Shown in pieces: positions 5,632 through 6,526 of a DNA stretch of 6,526 bases. The DNA is from an uncultured Clostridia bacterium. GTDB lineage: Bacteria; Bacillota; Clostridia; Oscillospirales; CAG-272. Each line of letters begins with the position of its first letter. The stretch's first letter is position 1. The notes beneath the pieces were generated by a model. It made no database searches and was not told the DNA's origin. It was given only the letters and a program-made list of their open reading frames with translations. The translations under genes and the position numbers were made by a program. The stretch spans positions 1-6,526 of the forward strand of contig CAMPBZ010000065.1 of assembly GCA_946641795.1 (NCBI GenBank). Direction: 5' to 3'.

Positions 5632-6526
5632 CTATTCTTCGGCATCCAGGCGTAAAACCGCCATAAAGGCTTCGGGTGAGACCTGTACCGAGCCGAGCTG
5701 GCGCATCTTCTTCTTGCCCTCTTTCTGCTTTTCCAAAAGTTTCTTTTTGCGGGTAATATCGCCGCCGTAGCACTTGGCAAGAACGTCCTTGCGCATCGCC
5801 TTGACGGTTTCGCGGGCGATGATGCGGGAGCCGACGGCTGCCTGAATGGGAATTTCAAAAAGCTGGCGCGGAATGTTTTCTTTCAGGCGCTCGGCAATCT
5901 TGCGGGCGCGGGCGTAGGCCTTGTCCTCGTGAACAATAAAGGAGAGCGCGTCCACCTGCTCGCCATTGAGCAGAAAGTCCAGCTTGACCAGTTTGCTGGG
6001 CAGGTAGCCTTTTAGCTCGTAGTCCAGCGAGGCATAGCCGCGGGAGCGGCTTTTCAGGGCGTCAAAAAAGTCGTAAATAATCTCGTTGAGCGGCAGATCG
6101 TAGTGCAACTCCACGCGCGTGGTGTCCAGATATTTCATATCGATAAACACGCCGCGGCGGTCCTGGCAAAGATCCATCAACCCGCCAACGTACTCGGTGG
6201 GGGTAATGATGTTGGCTTTGACCACCGGCTCAAAGGCGGTTTCGATCAAGTCGGCGGAGGGAAAGTTGGAGGGGTTGTCAATGCGCAGCGTTTCGCCGCC
6301 CTTGACCTTGACCTCGTAAATAACGCTGGGCGCGGTGGTGATCAGGTCGAGGTTGAACTCGCGTTCCAGCCGCTCCTCAATAATTTCCATATGCAAAAGG
6401 CCGAGGAACCCGCAGCGGAAGCCGAAGCCGAGCGCCACCGAGGTTTCCGGCTCGAAAACGAGCGAGGCGTCGTTCAGGCGGAGCTTTTCCAGCGCGTCGC
6501 GCAAATCGCCGTAGCGGGCGCCGTCG
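5632..6526 (-). CDS. lepA: Elongation factor 4 (LepA), C-terminal half, cut by window edge
   Basis: LepA is a ribosome-bound translational GTPase that acts on stalled or misassembled translation complexes. Only the last 297 residues of an expected 600 or so are in the window; the GTPase domain lies beyond position 6526. The visible part begins just before LRDALEKLRLNDASL and contains PETSVALGFGFRCGFLGLLH of the EF-G-like domain III, then the EF-G C-terminal-like domain with LPLNEIIYDFFDALKS and GYASLDYELKGY. Last comes the LepA-specific C-terminal domain with VLAKCYGGDITRKKKLLEKQ and GSVQVSPEAFMAVL. No frameshift is seen. A TTG codon at 6504 could be taken as a start but is an internal leucine. 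The gene is followed after 20 nt by the HAD phosphatase. Confidence 0.97.
   Translation of the reverse strand, partial: DGARYGDLRDALEKLRLNDASLVFEPETSVALGFGFRCGFLGLLHMEIIEERLEREFNLDLITTAPSVIYEVKVKGGETLRIDNPSNFPSADLIETAFEPVVKANIITPTEYVGGLMDLCQDRRGVFIDMKYLDTTRVELHYDLPLNEIIYDFFDALKSRSRGYASLDYELKGYLPSKLVKLDFLLNGEQVDALSFIVHEDKAYARARKIAERLKENIPRQLFEIPIQAAVGSRIIARETVKAMRKDVLAKCYGGDITRKKKLLEKQKEGKKKMRQLGSVQVSPEAFMAVLRLDAEE

Noticed and set aside
5612..5773. Longer start for the HAD phosphatase
   Set aside because: The extra 54 residues overlap the lepA 3' end in another frame, and HAD motif I lies right after the ATG at 5611, which has its own AGGAG site.

Overview
The window most likely comes from a Gram-positive Clostridia-type bacterium (Bacillota), possibly an uncultured gut member of the Oscillospiraceae or a relative. 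The grounds are strong AGGAGG-type ribosome binding sites, GC-rich genes separated by AT-rich promoter regions, a clostridial-looking LepA, and a leaderless Amidase_3 protein of a kind I associate with this group. The taxonomy is inferred from protein flavour and was not searched.

Layout from left to right. Positions 1-770 hold a two-gene plus-strand block: a small XRE-type DNA-binding regulator (136-387) and a 76-residue two-helix membrane protein (488-718). A strong hairpin terminator (730-764) closes the block and also serves the converging neighbour. The regions upstream of the two genes match without gaps at 36 of 49 positions. Both contain a TGAGATA-centred block and, exactly 37 bases further on, the identical palindrome ATTTTGTAAAAT. 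A perfect 9-bp inverted repeat lies in the upstream copy. The simplest reading is that the regulator controls itself and the membrane protein.

Positions 786-4374 are a minus-strand cluster transcribed in the order rsmI (16S rRNA C1402 2'-O-methyltransferase), nagA (GlcNAc-6-phosphate deacetylase, start overlapping the rsmI stop by 4 nt), then a 519-residue right-handed beta-helix protein without a signal peptide. This joins rRNA modification, amino-sugar catabolism or cell-wall recycling, and a probably cytoplasmic carbohydrate-active-looking protein in one transcript.

Positions 4449-5012 (plus strand) encode an N-acetylmuramoyl-L-alanine amidase, also without a signal peptide, divergent from rsmI across only 74 bp. 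Its 3' end overlaps by 7 nt the 3' end of a HAD-family phosphatase (5006-5611, minus). That gene follows the C-terminal half of lepA (elongation factor 4, 5632 to the window edge) by 20 nt.

Most of the window is ordinary core metabolism and translation. The parts that stand out are the paired upstream motifs at the left end and the intracellular beta-helix gene attached to nagA. I see no tRNA, rRNA, CRISPR array, insertion sequence or phage structural gene.
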